Made by a program: the position numbers and the translations under genes. Source: Ceratodon purpureus (lineage: Eukaryota > Streptophyta > Bryopsida > Pseudoditrichales > Ditrichaceae). Taken from it: a stretch of DNA of 64,000 nucleotides. Under the pieces are notes generated by a model. That model was not told the DNA's origin and did no database searches. It saw nothing but the letters and a program-made list of their open reading frames with translations. Position 1 is the first letter of the stretch; each line of letters opens with the position of its first letter. This document shows, in pieces, positions 11,069 through 22,419 of this stretch. The stretch covers positions 27,812,705 through 27,876,704 of the forward strand of contig CM026421.1 of NCBI GenBank assembly GCA_014871385.1. The letters run 5' to 3'.

Positions 11069-11569
11069 TTATTCCTTGAACTTAATGCGTTTAGGTATCC
11101 CTTTCGCATTTTCAGCAAAATCACTAACTACCTCCTGCACTACAGGACAGGCTACACTGAACTTCATTGTTCGTTCCCCAATTGGCACTTGTCGTAAACG
11201 GGGACGTTTCAACAATGGAATAGCTTCACTCTTTCCACGTAATGCCTCCCTAGAATAAGTCCTCGGTGGAATCTTCCCGACCTTGGAGTATGCATGAGGT
11301 GCCAAAGGAACAACTGGTTCCTCTAGGGGAACTACGTGAACACTTGGCTCTGAGACAGCCACTAGGTCTCCTATCACATCTACTTTCACTTCCACGCCAT
11401 CACTTCCAGAATGCCCTTTGGTGCACCCATTCAACTCCTCTTCCCCATCGACCTCCACATACGGATGAAATGGGCCACAGGCATCACCAAGTGAGATAGT
11501 GGTTTCCGCAGCAACTTCCATATCACAACACGCTCTTCTTAGAACTTGATTCAAGAAGAGAACGAACAA
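11069..11569 (-). CDS. Hypothetical protein ORF inside the element
   Basis: Intact 166-codon frame; a likely alternative start is the Met at residue 17. The N-terminal half is acidic, rich in Val, Glu, Gly and Pro; the C-terminal half is basic (RPRLRQVPIGERTMKF and an end in KRIKFKE). I do not recognise a family. It lies between the SWIM ORF and the F-box-like ORF, and upstream exons to the right (11570-11700) cannot be excluded. Codon use looks coding rather than random AT-rich DNA, but no splice or homology support is available. Confidence 0.4.
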   Translation of the reverse strand: MFVLFLNQVLRRACCDMEVAAETTISLGDACGPFHPYVEVDGEEELNGCTKGHSGSDGVEVKVDVIGDLVAVSEPSVHVVPLEEPVVPLAPHAYSKVGKIPPRTYSREALRGKSEAIPLLKRPRLRQVPIGERTMKFSVACPVVQEVVSDFAENAKGIPKRIKFKE

Positions 11570-12128
11570 AGAGGATGAGACCTTCTACTGCAACTACTTA
11601 AATATCGAAGAGGTAGGTGCTCGGCGCCCTTGATTAGTGGGATATATAAGAATGTATAAATATTATCACCTTAGTGGCGTGAATATGTAATGAAGTCTAT
11701 CTCTATCTCTTGAATTTTAATCCTTCTTTTATTTTCCACATTTCATCTAGATGTTTTACAAGTTTTCTTTTTCTACCCTTCAATCTATCATTCTTTATAT
11801 AAAATTCACCTTATTTTGTTAATCATTTATTTTGTTTATTCAATTTCTTTTCTTTTCCTTAAACTGATTTATTAATTTGTATTTATAACTTATTCCCTAC
11901 ACTTGCAATATACCCTCACGCTACGTTCTCAATCTAATTTCGTTTTTTTTTATATGTCAGTAATGATTTTTAATATAAACTTGATATGATTTATTTACCT
12001 CCATCCACCACTGTCTTTAATTATTTTTATTTTTTAAAAATGGTACAAAAAAATACAACAGTTTAGAAAGTCCAGGTCATTTCAATATATATTTTTATAA
12101 ATGCAAAGATGCTGCTGTATAAATAATT

Positions 12129-12722
12129 TCAAAATGATCTATGCATAGGAGAGACCCATACATCAGGTGCTGGCACCACCTTGTTTCCTGGCTGGAACCA
12201 AAGAAAATTGACCCTGTACTCTCTTAGGAATAACCTCAGCCGATCTAATTCACAACAACTCAATTCGCCTAAGGATGCTCTCTCTAATCTATCATCATTA
12301 ATTGGACGAGCTAATGACCAAGAACTCTTAAAGATTTTCCAGTTCTCGTTAAAGCTGCATGATTCATACTCCTTCTTCAAAGTCCAGTGTTGTCCAGGGT
12401 ATGTATCATAATCCCACTTGGCAAGTCGAAGACAAGCGTATTCGGAACTGCCATCAATCTCACGTTTCCATAGCTTTGATACAGCACGAGCATTCTCAAC
12501 ATCTTGAAAAGTTATCACCGCTGGAGTACTCCTAAACCTTGATGTACTACACTCCAATAAATCCCAGGGGTTAGGTCCATTCGCCATGCGCTGAAGTAAT
12601 CCATGTAGAACTGTTTCACAAGCAATAACCTCAAGGGAGTCACTCATTCTCACTAAAGTGCGCCTAAAACATCTAAACAACTCTATTCTACAAATCAATG
12701 CTCCTAGTGAGGTGAGGATCAA
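12129..12722 (-). CDS. F-box-like hypothetical protein near the right end of the element
   Basis: Intact 197-codon frame reading inward from about 600 bp inside the right TIR. An internal Met at residue 26 (MSDSLEVIACETVL) is an alternative start. Residues around 75-105 (NARAVSKLWKREIDG, then Trp- and Tyr-rich text) resemble the second half of an F-box, where an ARAV-C-KxW motif is usual; the first half is weak. The C-terminal half has several Trp and Leu residues but no repeat I can name. F-box proteins bind Skp1 in SCF ubiquitin ligases; that role is inferred from a partial match only. It is unbroken, unlike most cargo of the element, so it may be newer or under selection. Confidence 0.45.
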   Translation of the reverse strand: MILTSLGALICRIELFRCFRRTLVRMSDSLEVIACETVLHGLLQRMANGPNPWDLLECSTSRFRSTPAVITFQDVENARAVSKLWKREIDGSSEYACLRLAKWDYDTYPGQHWTLKKEYESCSFNENWKIFKSSWSLARPINDDRLERASLGELSCCELDRLRLFLREYRVNFLWFQPGNKVVPAPDVWVSPMHRSF

Positions 12723-13253
12723 ACTTGTGAGGTTTATATACGATTATGCTAGACAAAATAAGCATCATTTGATCTTATCCGATGAGCTGAAATTATTGTT
12801 AGGGACAAAAACGTTTTCAAGGAATATATCTCGGTTCTAGATACAACATTATAAAACCACTTTTTAATAATATCAGGATATTTTCAAAGTTTAGATTTAT
12901 GATTTTTGAAATATGTTTTAACTTTCTATTGTAGCTAGTAAGTGGCAAAAGCAAGTAGCGTACTTTCACAGCTTCCAAGAAATTCAGAATGACTCTACGA
13001 AAAAATTTCGTATTCATAACAAAAAATGTATTTATAATTGTAGATCTTTACATATGACATCATCATGACGTCAGCCCTAAATTTACAATATGAATGTGAA
13101 TCTATTTTAAAAATTAGGTTTCAGATAATATATCCACGGCAATACGTACACTTAGTTAATAAAATCTAAAATTATAACTCTTAATTTAGTAGTGGCCCAC
13201 GGTTATAGGGTACACTCTTCTTCAGAAAAGTTGATGAAAAGTAATATTTTTGC

Positions 13254-13315
13254 TCTCTAAATCTCCGCTCGCCGCTCTCCGCTCGCCGCTCGCCGCACGC
13301 ATGCTAACTTTCCCC
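13254..13315 (-). repeat. Right terminal inverted repeat
   Basis: Reverse complement of the left end, followed by the second target copy at 13316-13324. It carries extra units of the short tandem motif GCGGCGA/GCGGAGA compared with the left end, so the two TIRs differ in repeat number. Confidence 0.8.
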
Positions 13316-14717
13316 TAATCCTATGAACTGTACAATTGATTATGATCAAATTTATTGAGCTATTTACTACAATAATATAATTGAAGATCTTACGGTTAAA
13401 ATTAGAAAATAATGAGTTTTTAGTCATTCATACTTTTTACTTTGGAAATAGCAATTTTGAAGCGTTTTTTGGTGAAACATAGTCAAAGAACTTTAAGGGT
13501 TAACACTATATCCACAAGGCATCAAGTTCATGAGCCATGGCCCTTGTAAGGTTTTCCCCACAACTTCTCGCCTCTATTGCACAGAGGTCTTGAGTATGCA
13601 ACTTTATAAAAATGGATGTATATATCGACACAAGTTCAATTTAGTGATTCACGTCTAAACTTTGGGAACCAAGTATTGAATTGGTGGAATGGACTGTGAG
13701 TAACTCACTGAAGTGTGCACATGCAACCGTCAGTACTAGATCTTGCTTTCTCCAACTTCACCAAAGTGATACTACGCGACATAATTTCGAAGCGTAACCT
13801 CTGGATAATACGTATGAGGTCTTGAAGAGGTAATGTCACAATACTCTGTCCAACTCAGTGGATATCTTACTTCTTACTCAAGTTCATTCTTTATGAACTG
13901 TGACTTTGCGGAGTTTGAACACAACTTAATCCACTCATGATCAATTTCACGGTATTTTTAGTAGTCTACGTAGAAAAGTAATATCGAACAATGTCACATG
14001 GAGTGATCGGAATCTGCATCTGTGCCGCATACCACTTGGAAAAGTGGTACATCTTTACAGCTCTTAGATAAAAATCCTGAAGTTCTAGAAAGAGATCCAC
14101 GGTTCAGTTGAACGCTGAACTCATCCTGACTTGTAACCTCGAATGCTTTTCTGCCGATGACAATGGAGGTAAAACTAAAGATGACCATCCATGCATTCAC
14201 TTGTCCATTGATAGCTAGCAACTATGGGTGCACTGTAAGGAGAATAGATTCTGGAGTCCAAAATTCTCAATGGTTCCAAGATCTACTTCCAGAATCTGTA
14301 ACTTGACAGATTGTAAATATCTGTTAAGCCCTATCACTATTTCCGATTGAGCTGAAATGACCCCAGCCTCCGCTCAAGTGTCAATATATGTACAAAAGAT
14401 CACTCTCGACACTTCTCATAACTGATCCGTTGAATCTTCAAAACTGTGGTGGCTTCTTCTACGTACTTTGAAAATAATATGGAGACTAGATCAGTAAGGT
14501 GCCCGCTTGTGTTGGAATCAATGTGACAATCAAAATTGGCTCACTGTGATCTGATCGTGGCGTCTGAGGTGATCAATACGGCGCCACCTGATTTAGGCGT
14601 CACCAGTCCATTTGTTCCACCTGTTTCACGGTGTTTATTAAACATGTAAAGGTTACTAGAATGTAACAAGAGATATTTCGAATATTATTAACGTCTTTGT
14701 GCTTTGTAAGGATGACA

Positions 14718-17700
14718 CTAGGGTAAGAAAAGACACACCTTCTCAGCTGATCCTAGAAATTCATAGCTGCCTTCTTTTGTTGTTGAGATCTCGTGATCCC
14801 TTCCGACTCCAGCAGAGCCTAAGAAATCATAGCAATCTGTTGACATCTCCGAATCTTTCTCAGCTCCATGGACTAAAAAATTTGACCTCCCGGTTAATGA
14901 AGGGGACTCTTCATTAGGCTCACGCATTTGTGTCAACCCAAATGATAACTCTCGTGTTTCCCAACCAGGGTGCAGAGATTGTAGATCTTGTAGATCCCAG
15001 GTGTAAGATTTGCAACTTTCAATTTCCGGTTGCACAGGACTGTTGGTCTTAAATCCATCCACCAAAGTTCTGGTTGCACTCCAAATTGATGGCTGTTGGT
15101 CACTTTCGTCATCTTCATCACCTTCTTCGTAAGACTCTTCTTCACATTCTGTCCGATTCAAAAAAATTATTGTTTTGATAAGAGCCAGGGCAAGAACAAA
15201 AACGGTAGTCTTTTCTTGTCACTATAAGACCTCAAATTATCTCAAATTTCTAACCTCATTTCTCATTAGGTGTTGTCAAATAAGGGGTTGCTTTCCAGAA
15301 GCTAGTGTGGACACTGGTTTAGGAGCCACCATAATCACTGGTTTGCCTTGACAGTATTCCTACTGGTCTCAATGGGATTATAAGGTCAAAAAGTGGTTTC
15401 AATGGGACTACATATAAACAGTTCATGATTTTTCAATGGAATCTTTCATGGTTTCTAATGTCAAAGCTACTTACCTGCGTCTGAACTGATTCCTAAGAGT
15501 TGATGGACTTCAAAGGTGCTTAACTCTTGTGGTGCACTGCAATACGCTCTACCAAGATCACAACAAAATAACATCAGTGCTGATTTTAAAACACGCAATC
15601 TACAAGTATCAGTACAGTGTTCATTGTGAGATGAGTTTCCGAATCAGACACGCAGAAAAGCAACGCTGACTTTCTATTAGAGTTAACAGTAGCAGAAGGG
15701 GAACAGAAACAGCCTAAGTCGCGATACCTTTTCAAGTCTCGATCATTGTCAGCACAAACCCATCGTGCAGTTACAAATGCATCGGAGGGGACCCTCCTCC
15801 ACCTGCCACAATCGTGACACTTCACCCATCGATTCTCCCTACATTCCAACGTTTCTTTGAATTTTCAGCTTCAAGTTGAAAATCTTAGTAAAAGATAGTG
15901 CGTGCAAGTATTCCAAACGACTAACTTCATTTAAAGTTCACATGTGAATCTTACCCATATGTGGGACTATAACACGGTCTCTTGATAAGAACAGGTGGCT
16001 CCTGTAAAGCAAACTTGGTGTTAATATTGTACTGAAAAGCAAGTTTCCCTCGCTGTTGTCAAGTCATTTTAAATTTCTATTATCCGGACAAAAGAGAAGT
16101 TACGAATTTGAAGATTACAAGCAATCACCTCGTATTCCTCAAAATCGTTACCCTCTATGGTAACAACCGTCGGGACAACGCCAGGAGCTGGTCGAAGAAG
16201 ATCTTGGATGTCCTTCCATTCAGAATACTCTTCCACATTTACTCGAAGCCTCTTTCTTTGTGAGCCAAGTACCCCTCCTACTCTATCCACGTGCTGGAAG
16301 TCTTCTGGAGTAAGAGGCCTTATTCTGCGTGGTGATTTTTTCTCTCTTGTTACTAATGGCATTTCACCCACTGTCAAGTGATCAATAAGATTTGATCGGT
16401 GACCAAGTGAGATACGAGGGAAGTCACTCTTTCTCTTCCTCTTGCGATGGCTTGCCTCATCAATTGACAATGTTGCAGGTCTTGCTTGTCGATGAAGAAC
16501 TTCATCTTCAAGAGATGGACTCCAATCATTTGCAAGATACCTAGCTCCATTTGAATATTCCCTTTCTTTGAACCGATCCTTGGAAGCATGGACACCAGTC
16601 AAAGCCCTGGTTTGCTTGTTTTGCTGGAGAGGAAGAGTATTCAGTAAGGCTTTCTGATCGAACTACAGTACGGCTTTAAATTGCAACTACCTGAAAAATT
16701 CCACCAGGAGGGTAGGTGTCTAACCTTTAGCTTTGGGGATTTTTGTACGCGATCCTTGACGCTCATGTATAATGTCCCTTCTGGCTCCAATCTGCTGAAG
16801 AAGACTGGTCCGACAGCAGCAGATGATAGTAAGTGTCAATGCATCAGCTCTTTTCTCCAAAACACACATGGACACAAAAAGGCTTTCCACTATTATGCAT
16901 CACTTTACCTTGGATTACCATGCATCAGCAATGTCCATGTCAGGGTTGTTTACAGATTAATGGGGATCGAAGCGAGCTAAAAGCATGTGATGTAAAGCCT
17001 AGAAAGAACGGTGCAATATGCATAGAGAAAGTGAACACATTGCACCTGTATCGCCACCAACTAGGTTTTCGGACTGAACAAACGGATAAAACTTCTTGAA
17101 ATAGTAGATTCGGCTGTCCTTGCTGTGCCAGAAGCAGAATTCGAAGGACCATTCCTTGCCTTTGTTATCCAGAAGTTTCATCCAAATACCGGTGGGCTTG
17201 TTAATGGGCGGAAAGTGTTCCTATCATTACAGTCCTTAATTTCAGAAGTGATTCGTAGGCATATTTATTCATGTGCAATTAGCATTCTAAATTTCCAGCA
17301 AGCAAGGAACAAATAGAACATTTAAGACATCCATATACGTAAGCAACCAGCAAACAGCACAAACAATTACCTCCACTTTTCGCTTCGGAAGAACGAAATG
17401 CCCAGTGCTTCGGCAGTCGGTGACGCTTGCTACCTTGTCAAACAGATAGGTCATGCTCGCCCCCACGCTATGGCTTTGTCAAGGACAACTGAACATAGTA
17501 ACAAACAGGTGGCTTTTTTGTCCAATAACAAAATACAAAGGCCTGCATTCAATTTCTGACATTCTGAACGTGAATTCTCATACAACATTTAGCACTATTA
17601 GAAGTGGATACAATGGCGAGTTCAAGCTGATCTGTGGACCATTTATAGACATTGATCGAGGAGGCAGTGCCAAAATGCCGGTCCTTCCCTTGCCATCTGC

Positions 17701-18352
17701 GTTCATTTTTCGGTCAGAAAGGCATAACAAGCAGTTGAAACTTGCAAAACCAATTTCTACTCAAAGTGAACCTTGGACCAACAGACAGATCAGGCTTATG
17801 AAAGAAGGAATTATTGCTTAAGAGAGATGATCTCATTTATGCTAGCAACCACTTCAGTAATTAGGTGCTCACTAGAACTGGGTCCGTTGTCATTGGGCTC
17901 CTTCCTCCGCTCTCCAGGCTTGCGTTTGACAGATCCTCGAATTTGTTGTTTAGGTTTCATTACGTTTTTCCCTAAGACGGATGCTACTAGTAAACTTGTC
18001 CCACCTGCCAGTTTCGAGCCTGAGTAAACAATAGCAATATATAAGAGGGACTAGAATCTCAAAAATGAAGAGACCAAAGCACTTTGTAAACTTGGAGTAC
18101 GAACAATGTGCCTAAATGGATATACAAATCAGAGATACGCATCTCGATACCTGGAACCTGGCAGGTGGACAAAGTTGTTGCCAAAGCGTTAGAACTTTTC
18201 TTCGTGATGCCTTCCTGGGTTTGGACTGGCTTCCCGAACATATGAAAAGTATCTCTCTTTTCAATTGACATCTCCTCCTGGGAGATGTTATGCGGTACTA
18301 CAGCATGTCTGAATTGGGTTTGGGTGAAAGTCGGAAAATCGCCGCTAAGCAT
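14718..18352 (-). CDS. VAL/HSI2-like B3 and CW-domain transcriptional repressor
   Basis: Eleven exons traced with consistent phase: 18352-18151, 18019-17873, 17696-17612, 17473-17371, 17220-17046, 16804-16725, 16623-16129, 16001-15955, 15838-15728, 15548-15475, 15148-14739; read through, it stops at 14718, giving about 649 aa. A complete B3 DNA-binding domain spans exons 4-6 (LFDKVASV, HFPPINKP, GKEWSFEFCFW, FSRLEPEG). A CW zinc finger follows (WVKCHDCGRWRRVP, WVCADNDRD, then AYCSAP). B3 followed by CW is diagnostic of VAL proteins, which bind RY elements and recruit Polycomb to silence seed or spore-maturation genes. The N-terminal PHD-like finger of VAL1/2 was not found, and part of the B3 C-terminal half is diverged (YYFKKFYPFV). 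A Ser/Glu-rich tail follows CW. An extra 3' exon near 14221-13994 is possible. Confidence 0.85.
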
Positions 18353-21080
18353 TGGCTCTTAATTCTGTGATCTCCTCGAAAATTCTTCGACAGAATATCT
18401 GACTTCTTTGTTCCTCAAATCATTACTTAAATCATCCTTGTTCATCTTCGATATGTATATTGCATTTTCATATTCGACAGCGATGAGCTGCCGCTACTCT
18501 AGACCTGTATATACCCCTGCCTAACCGCCTGTCTATATTCATGCCACTTTTAATTCATTTCATGATGTAGCCTCAACTGCATACACCATTCTTCTCATTA
18601 TCGTCTCCGTCTGATTTTTGCAATCAGTCAATGACATCAAAACCTTCAACAGTCTATTGGTCTCCCAGTCATGAAGGATTCGTGTTCCGAATGGCTCCAA
18701 CTTTTCTGCGCATGAAAACAACAAGACCATTCATTCTCTCAGTGCGCACACAACTGAACAGATCCCACAAACTGTCTTACTGGTTGTTGAATTAAGCCAA
18801 ATAGGATTCTACATCACGTGGCAGATTTCAGCAGCAATCAAGATAATTCCAAAGACTCAAATATCCCGCATAAACCCGACATTTTCTTAGACTAATATTA
18901 TTTCAAAATATAACCACCGAATTTGCAGTTGACACACATAGCTCCAAAATCCTCATAAGGATGTGTCCAAATATACACAACTCTGCACTCATGTGCGCAA
19001 TAAAAATATTCCTCTATAACGCCTAGCAGACTCAACGCACACGAACTGGGCATTTGGCATTCCAACGGCACTTCGCCTCCAGTGAGAGCACAAAACCTAA
19101 CTCACACACTCACACACTCACCGCGCATTCCCGCAAGTCCATACACAAGCTTAAGAGTTGGGATTGAATCACGACAATCTGCAGATTTCACAATTCATTA
19201 CTCCTCATATATGTGAAGTGGAAATTTAAACCGCGCTCAGAACTGGACGACTCGCCTGAAAAAAGAAGAGCAGCCTTACACAAGAGTCATAGCGTGACGT
19301 TCCTGAGTCCGCCGACTGATCTAGGTTGCGAGGGTTTATACAGAACCCCAAGGACATCGACACAAGAACTGCTATACACCAAGCAGTCTGCACGACCCAA
19401 ACGTCGATCTTTCGTCTCCAATTGTTGTAGTTGACACGTGCTCAACTCAACCACAGAGGCGCCAAGACCCCGACGCGCGTTACGTCCCCCAGCAAAGTGT
19501 AACCGTCGCAACACACAGCCAAGAATGCCAGTCGCACTCGAGTGCAGCCGCCGCACATCTATGGATTCAAACCACTATAGCATGATGTGGAAAAAGGTTA
19601 TGTCCTTCACACACCTCTAGAATGCTGTCCGAGTCCTTCCACAACCCTCCAAAGTCGATACAGCTTACCCACAGCTGATTGCTAGCAAGAACCCTGTTCA
19701 GTATCATAATTTTCTACTTTCGATCCCTCTTTGTCAGGCTCTACAAGTAAAAAAGCTCACAATCAAAGACCTTACATCGCGGGTCCCAATTCGCTAGCGC
19801 AAGACACGAACAGGTTGGTTCTAGAACCATGTCAATGGCAGGCAACATTCTAGTGACACGATTCTCGACCCACGATTCTCATCAGCGACGATGGAGGCGT
19901 GATCTCTCCGGTCCTTCCCCGGAACCTAGATATAATGTCGTGACGGCAGATGAGAGTGGGGTGCGCTGGACAGGAGAGGAGAGGGGAGAAGGGGAGGCCC
20001 CCGGATGACCATGGATGCGACCACTGAGCGCCGAATTCAATGAAGGCGAGAATGAAACTGATGTCCACAAAGGGCACTAATTGGGAAACGAGGCACCGTG
20101 CTCGAAGCCATTATGCGATTGCTGATTAAACACAAACAACCAGCTGCTAGTGGTCATTGGCAGCCAATACATACACTTCTTGGCGCCACTTAAAATGCAG
20201 TTACTTGTCCTTCCTTCCTTCCGTCCGTCCGTCCATGACCTTAACTTGAGACAATTCTAGAAAGCAGTCAGATTGTAGCTACGACAGCGTCATCGTCTAG
20301 AAGCTGCTGCGGCTTTCGCACACAATGCAACGAACATTATTCTTTGAAAGAGGGGAGACGAGAGAGGATAATAATTAATTGCAGATTGCGTCCCGAATCA
20401 AAGAACGAATACACTACCCTACATTGGGCGACACACACCCAGGGCTCATGGCACTCACGGCACACAGACAGACGAACGCAGAAAACGCCTCCATTTGACT
20501 TAAAGATGAAAGTCTCAAGAAATTTTCCGGGAGAAAGAAAAGAAACAGCACAACAGTGGAACTCGTTTCTGAAGCTAGGACCACCGCAAATAATACTCCG
20601 CAAACTGTATCCCACACTCCCAGATTCCAGTGTGTCCCAATTCCCTCATCACCCATTCCTAGACACTGAGGAGGTAAAAAAAAAAGGAAAAAGGGAACGC
20701 ACACAACCAACACCGCCACCAAGAACAATAACCACCGAACGACAAAGCTTTCTGCTAACAATCGCTACTGCGAAACTCCATGAAACCGATGACATACCCA
20801 GTAGTGTTTGCTTGCTCGCTCGCTCATCACCACATTGAATGCACTGCAGCGCATTTCCTCTCCAACACGAAACCAGCACACAGGGCTCCCCGTTACGACG
20901 ATTCTTGGCTGCAAAGAAACGGTGCGGGTGGACCCGTCATCATCAAGCGCGCAGGGCAGGCGGCGACGTTGATGACATTATTGTCACGGAAGTTGGGGAT
21001 ATAACACCTCTCTCTTACTGTCTCTGCATCACTATCTCCCTGCCTGCCTGCAAGCCTACCCTCCGTTCGCATACCCACAC

Positions 21081-21082
<2 letters not shown>

Positions 21083-21148
<66 letters not shown>

Positions 21149-21220
21149 GAGGAGAGAGAGGAGAGAGAGAGAGAGAGAGAGAGAGGGAGGTTGCGAGCGA
21201 GCGAGCGAGCGAGCGAGCGA
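21083..21220. repeat. (GA)n followed by (GCGA)n microsatellite
   Basis: About 100 bp of nearly pure GA with a few GG interruptions, directly followed by seven GCGA units. GA-rich tracts in plant promoters can bind BBR/BPC GAGA-factors; a role here is inference. Confidence 0.9.
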
Positions 21221-21249
21221 ACGGAGCGTGAGAGGTAGCAAGTACATAC

Positions 21250-21319
21250 CGTCTCGCAGGCTGGTCCAAGAAGCAAGCAAGTAGCAATACCCGTCTCGCA
21301 GGCTGGTCCAAGAAGCAAG
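21250..21319 (+). repeat. Exact 28-bp direct repeat
   Basis: Two identical 28-bp copies at 21250-21277 and 21292-21319 (core CTCGCAGGCTGGTCCAAG), 42 bp apart. It is more complex than the surrounding microsatellites and lies in the divergent promoter. Confidence 0.9.
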
Positions 21320-22322
21320 ACAATCCGCGAGGGAGAGGGCTGGGAGATGGTTGCGTGATGATGATGACAGAGGAGTTGAGCGAGCGAGCGAGCGAGGGAG
21401 GGAGCAATTCCGTTACTAGACTTACCAAGGCTGCTGTTTGTTTTTTGTTTGTTTGTTTGTTTGTTTGTTTTGTTTGTGTACATACATGATACCAGTCTTG
21501 TTCACATCATCGCCTCTACCGGCCCCATGAACCTGCCCTCTCTGCAACACACACCAACAATCACACCACTCACTCACTCACTCACTCACTCACTCACTCA
21601 CTCATGCCTACACACACTACCATCTCACATCGCACAACACATCTCAGCATGGAGCCATCGCATATCGCATGATGGTGGTCACTCCATAGAATAGATCAAA
21701 TATAGCCCCCCTGCCTTGCCCTGCCCTGCCCTGCCCCCAGGATTTGGGCCAGGATGTTCTGTTCCAAGACTAACTCATAGTTAAGATGAAATGATTTCAG
21801 AATTCAGCAACAGAAGTCACTCGCAACAGTCTACAGAATGAATTCATGGAATGTTGGTTGCATGTGCCATGTACCCCCACTCAGTGCCTCACTGCCTGCA
21901 CTGCCTGCACTGCCTGCAGGACATGGATGATGGAGGTGGCCCAGGCCCCAGGCCCCAGGTGGGTCTGTAAGTTAAGTTTAGCTGCTCACTGAGCCGATTC
22001 CGGTTCAATGCGAGTGACGTTGATGAATCAATCGGGATCTATCATAACGTTTTACTTTTGATTCGCTTGCTTTTGTCATAAGTTACTTTGTGGTTTACTT
22101 TTTTGCGTGGTTTTTGGGATGATGACGATGGTGCGCAGGGGATCATGGTGTTTGGAGTTTTGGCTGGAGCGATGGGGTGTTTGGCGCATGTGTCTGACTG
22201 ACATTAGGGCTGCAGTCCAGTCCAGTCCAGTCCAGTCCAGTCGAGTCGAGCTTGGATTCGGAGTTTCAGGTGTGTCAGGGCAGGCGTTTGGGGAATGGAT
22301 CCTCGTTTCGGTTCGTGGGTGG

Positions 22323-22379
22323 GTGAGTGAGTGAGTGAGTGAGTGAGTGAGTGAGTGAGTGAGTGAGTGAGTGAGTGAG
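22323..22379. repeat. (GTGA)n microsatellite in the 5' leader of the U2AF-related gene
   Basis: About 14 GTGA units ending 40 bases before the start codon at 22420, so probably transcribed in the 5' UTR. Confidence 0.9.
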
Positions 22380-22419
22380 GAGAGGTTGTGAGGTTTGGTG
22401 TTTGGGGTTGATTGGAACG

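Larger units (their letters stand above)
1322..13315. mobile_element. 12-kb TIR DNA transposon, Mutator-like by target duplication, with gene cargo
   Basis: The ends at 1322 and 13315 are inverted copies. Both begin GGGG and share the stretch ATGCGTGCGGCGAGCGG. A perfect 9-bp direct repeat TAATCCTAT flanks them at 1313-1321 and 13316-13324. Duplications of about 9 bp are the hallmark of Mutator-like elements, and long elements carrying gene pieces with introns are known there as Pack-MULEs. A second shared motif, CCCTATAACCGTGG, lies inside both ends (1511-1524; inverted at 13197-13210). The interior holds a broken coiled-coil/RING-like ORF, an LRR gene remnant, a methyltransferase-like gene with a nested MITE, a SWIM zinc-finger ORF and two intact minus-strand ORFs. 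I see no MULE transposase domain, so it may be non-autonomous or of a different TIR superfamily. Boundaries are strong; the superfamily is inferred. Confidence 0.85.
18353..22419. promoter_or_regulatory. Divergent intergenic region dense in microsatellites
   Basis: It separates the minus-strand VAL-like gene from the plus-strand U2AF-related gene and should contain both promoters and long 5' UTRs. Simple repeats cluster in its right half: (GA)n 21083-21186, (GCGA)n 21193-21220 and again 21379-21396, (TTTG)n 21440-21473, (CACT)n 21566-21604, CCTGC units near 21715-21735, (CCAGT)n 22213-22243 and (GTGA)n 22323-22379. Open frames here are repeat translations or short and unconvincing. Confidence 0.6.

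Noticed and set aside
13994..14221. Possible last exon of the VAL-like gene
   Set aside because: It has an acceptor-like CGGCAG but the phase after exon 11 does not clearly join; kept only as a possibility in the gene entry.
20839..21483. Several long frames over the GA/GCGA tract on both strands
   Set aside because: They are repeat translations (Arg-Glu or Ser-Leu runs) with no domain.
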